Shown here: positions 63,322 through 64,000 of the stretch, one piece after another
Numbering within the stretch: the stretch's first letter is position 1
Layout of the letters: every line of letters starts with the position of its first letter
Origin: Demequina activiva
Lineage (GTDB): Bacteria > Actinomycetota > Actinomycetes > Actinomycetales > Demequinaceae
Assembly: GCF_016862815.1 (NCBI RefSeq)
Contig: NZ_BONR01000005.1
Location: 62,001 to 126,000, forward strand
Reading direction: 5' to 3'
DNA: 64,000 nucleotides
Program-made: the position numbers and the translations under genes
The notes under the pieces: model-generated
Told to the model about the DNA's origin: nothing
Database searches by the model: none
The model's input: the letters and a program-made list of their open reading frames with translations, nothing else

Positions 63322-63344
63322 GCGCGGGGTCCCGCGCATCGGCC
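63322..63344. other. Hairpin plus decamer in the ald upstream region
   Basis: GCGCGGG (63322-63328) and CCCGCGC (63331-63337) form a 7-base dyad with a two-base centre, and the decamer CGCATCGGCC (63335-63344) continues from its right arm. It lies between the divergent GIN lipoprotein gene and ald. The rest of this 261-base gap shows no gene. Confidence 0.35.
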
Positions 63345-63531
63345 GTGAGAGCCGTTGCGCGCATCCAGCGGGTGATGTGCCTTCACCCCTGCGAGGGAGT
63401 GTCGCCGCGCGCCGCGACAGCAGATGTAGCAGGCTGGAAGCACACGGGCAGCGGGCCGCGATCCGGCTCGAACCCGCTCGCCGACGGCCCTGGCCACCTG
63501 CCCGGGCTGCGGTTCGCGAGAAGGAGGCGGC

Positions 63532-64000
63532 ATGCGCATCGGCGTTCCGAAGGAGATCAAGAACCGCGAGACGCGGGTGGCCCTCACTCCCGAGGGAGCG
63601 CGGAGGCTGGTCGAGGCGGGCCATGACGTGCTGGTGCAGTCAGGCGCGGGCGCCGCGGCGTTCCTGACCGATGCCGCGTATGCCGACGCGGGTGCGAGGC
63701 TGGGCAGCGCGGAGGAGGCCTGGGCTCAGGACCTCGTGCTCAAGGTCAAGGAGCCGGTCCCCGACGAGTTCCCGCTGCTGCGCGACAACGTGCTCTTCAC
63801 GTTCCTGCACCTGGCCGCGAACGAGCCTCTCGCCGCCGCGCTCGTCGAGGCACGCACCACTGCGCTGTCCTATGACACGGTGCAGCTCGCGGACGGCTCG
63901 CTCCCGCTGCTGACGCCCATGAGCGTGATCGCGGGCAGACTCGCGACGCTCGCGGGCGGGTACCACCTGCTGAGCTCGCAGGGCGGCCGCGGCGTGCTGC
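63532..64000 (+). CDS. ald: Alanine dehydrogenase, N-terminal part (runs off window)
   Basis: The first 156 codons of alanine dehydrogenase, which reversibly converts alanine and NAD to pyruvate, ammonia and NADH. MRIGVPKEIKNRETRVALTP, LVLKVKEPVPDEFPLL and LLTPMSVIAGRLA are family signatures. AGGAGG lies five bases before the ATG. The NAD-binding centre and C-terminus are outside the window. Confidence 0.95.
   Translation, partial: MRIGVPKEIKNRETRVALTPEGARRLVEAGHDVLVQSGAGAAAFLTDAAYADAGARLGSAEEAWAQDLVLKVKEPVPDEFPLLRDNVLFTFLHLAANEPLAAALVEARTTALSYDTVQLADGSLPLLTPMSVIAGRLATLAGGYHLLSSQGGRGVL

Overview
The window is one continuous stretch of a very GC-rich actinobacterial chromosome. Marker genes are two WhiB regulators, MtrA-MtrB-LpqB, a mycothiol-type sigma/zinc anti-sigma pair, a fused 2-oxoglutarate enzyme (Kgd), a 24-residue bL37 ribosomal protein and a Micrococcales-style GT2/DUF5719/DUF3499 block. 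A Micrococcales member near Cellulomonas or Demequina is my best guess; genus cannot be fixed from this sequence alone. About 60 protein genes fill the window. No gap without a gene exceeds 300 bases, and I saw no tRNA, rRNA, CRISPR array, insertion sequence or prophage.

Layout. (1) 1-7.8 kb: end of a PdtaS-like sensor kinase, whiB1, a small membrane protein, an orphan FHA/FtsK ATPase resembling type VII secretion motors, a GH5 mannanase and a GT-C membrane glycosyltransferase. (2) 7.9-12.1 kb: a two-component pair, a GtrA protein and purK-purE. (3) 12.1-25.3 kb: envelope polymer genes (two LCP ligases, GT2 enzymes, DUF5719, phosphomannomutase), whiB2, DUF3499, a cation transporter and ahcY. 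(4) 25.3-42.2 kb: RDD and SpoIIM proteins, a MoxR/DUF58/DUF4350/DUF4129 operon, mtrA-mtrB-lpqB, a ComF-like protein, hpf, an EamA transporter and secA. (5) 42.2-50.3 kb: Rv3235-like and LysM proteins, a small HTH protein, a SAF/CpaE-like pair, hisN, and the aroA-rsgA operon with a DoxX gene. (6) 50.4-57.3 kb: sigH-rshA, bL37, pilT, a catalytically degenerate SGNH protein and kgd. (7) 57.4-64 kb: an ABC exporter, two CNNM/CorC proteins, an M15 carboxypeptidase, a GIN-domain lipoprotein and the start of ald. From memory, most of this order matches the Mycobacterium tuberculosis Rv3215-Rv3277 region, so this is conserved core chromosome rather than an island.

Functional theme. The window links envelope growth (LCP ligases, mannose-phosphate supply, glycosyltransferases, M15 peptidase, LysM protein) with its likely regulators (MtrAB-LpqB, WhiB2, SigH). 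Three intergenic GTNAC-N6-GTNAC boxes, the form I recall for MtrA sites, lie before an LCP gene, the M15 peptidase and sigH, which suggests a local MtrA regulon. sigH also has a textbook self-regulating promoter. whiB1 has a near-consensus CRP site.

The most unusual signal is not a gene. The decamer CGCATCGGCC (or its complement) occurs 21 times, where base composition predicts fewer than one. It is spread over both strands, three codon contexts and intergenic gaps, and its 8-base core forms both arms of a terminator hairpin. This looks like a selected genomic word, and I do not recognise it.
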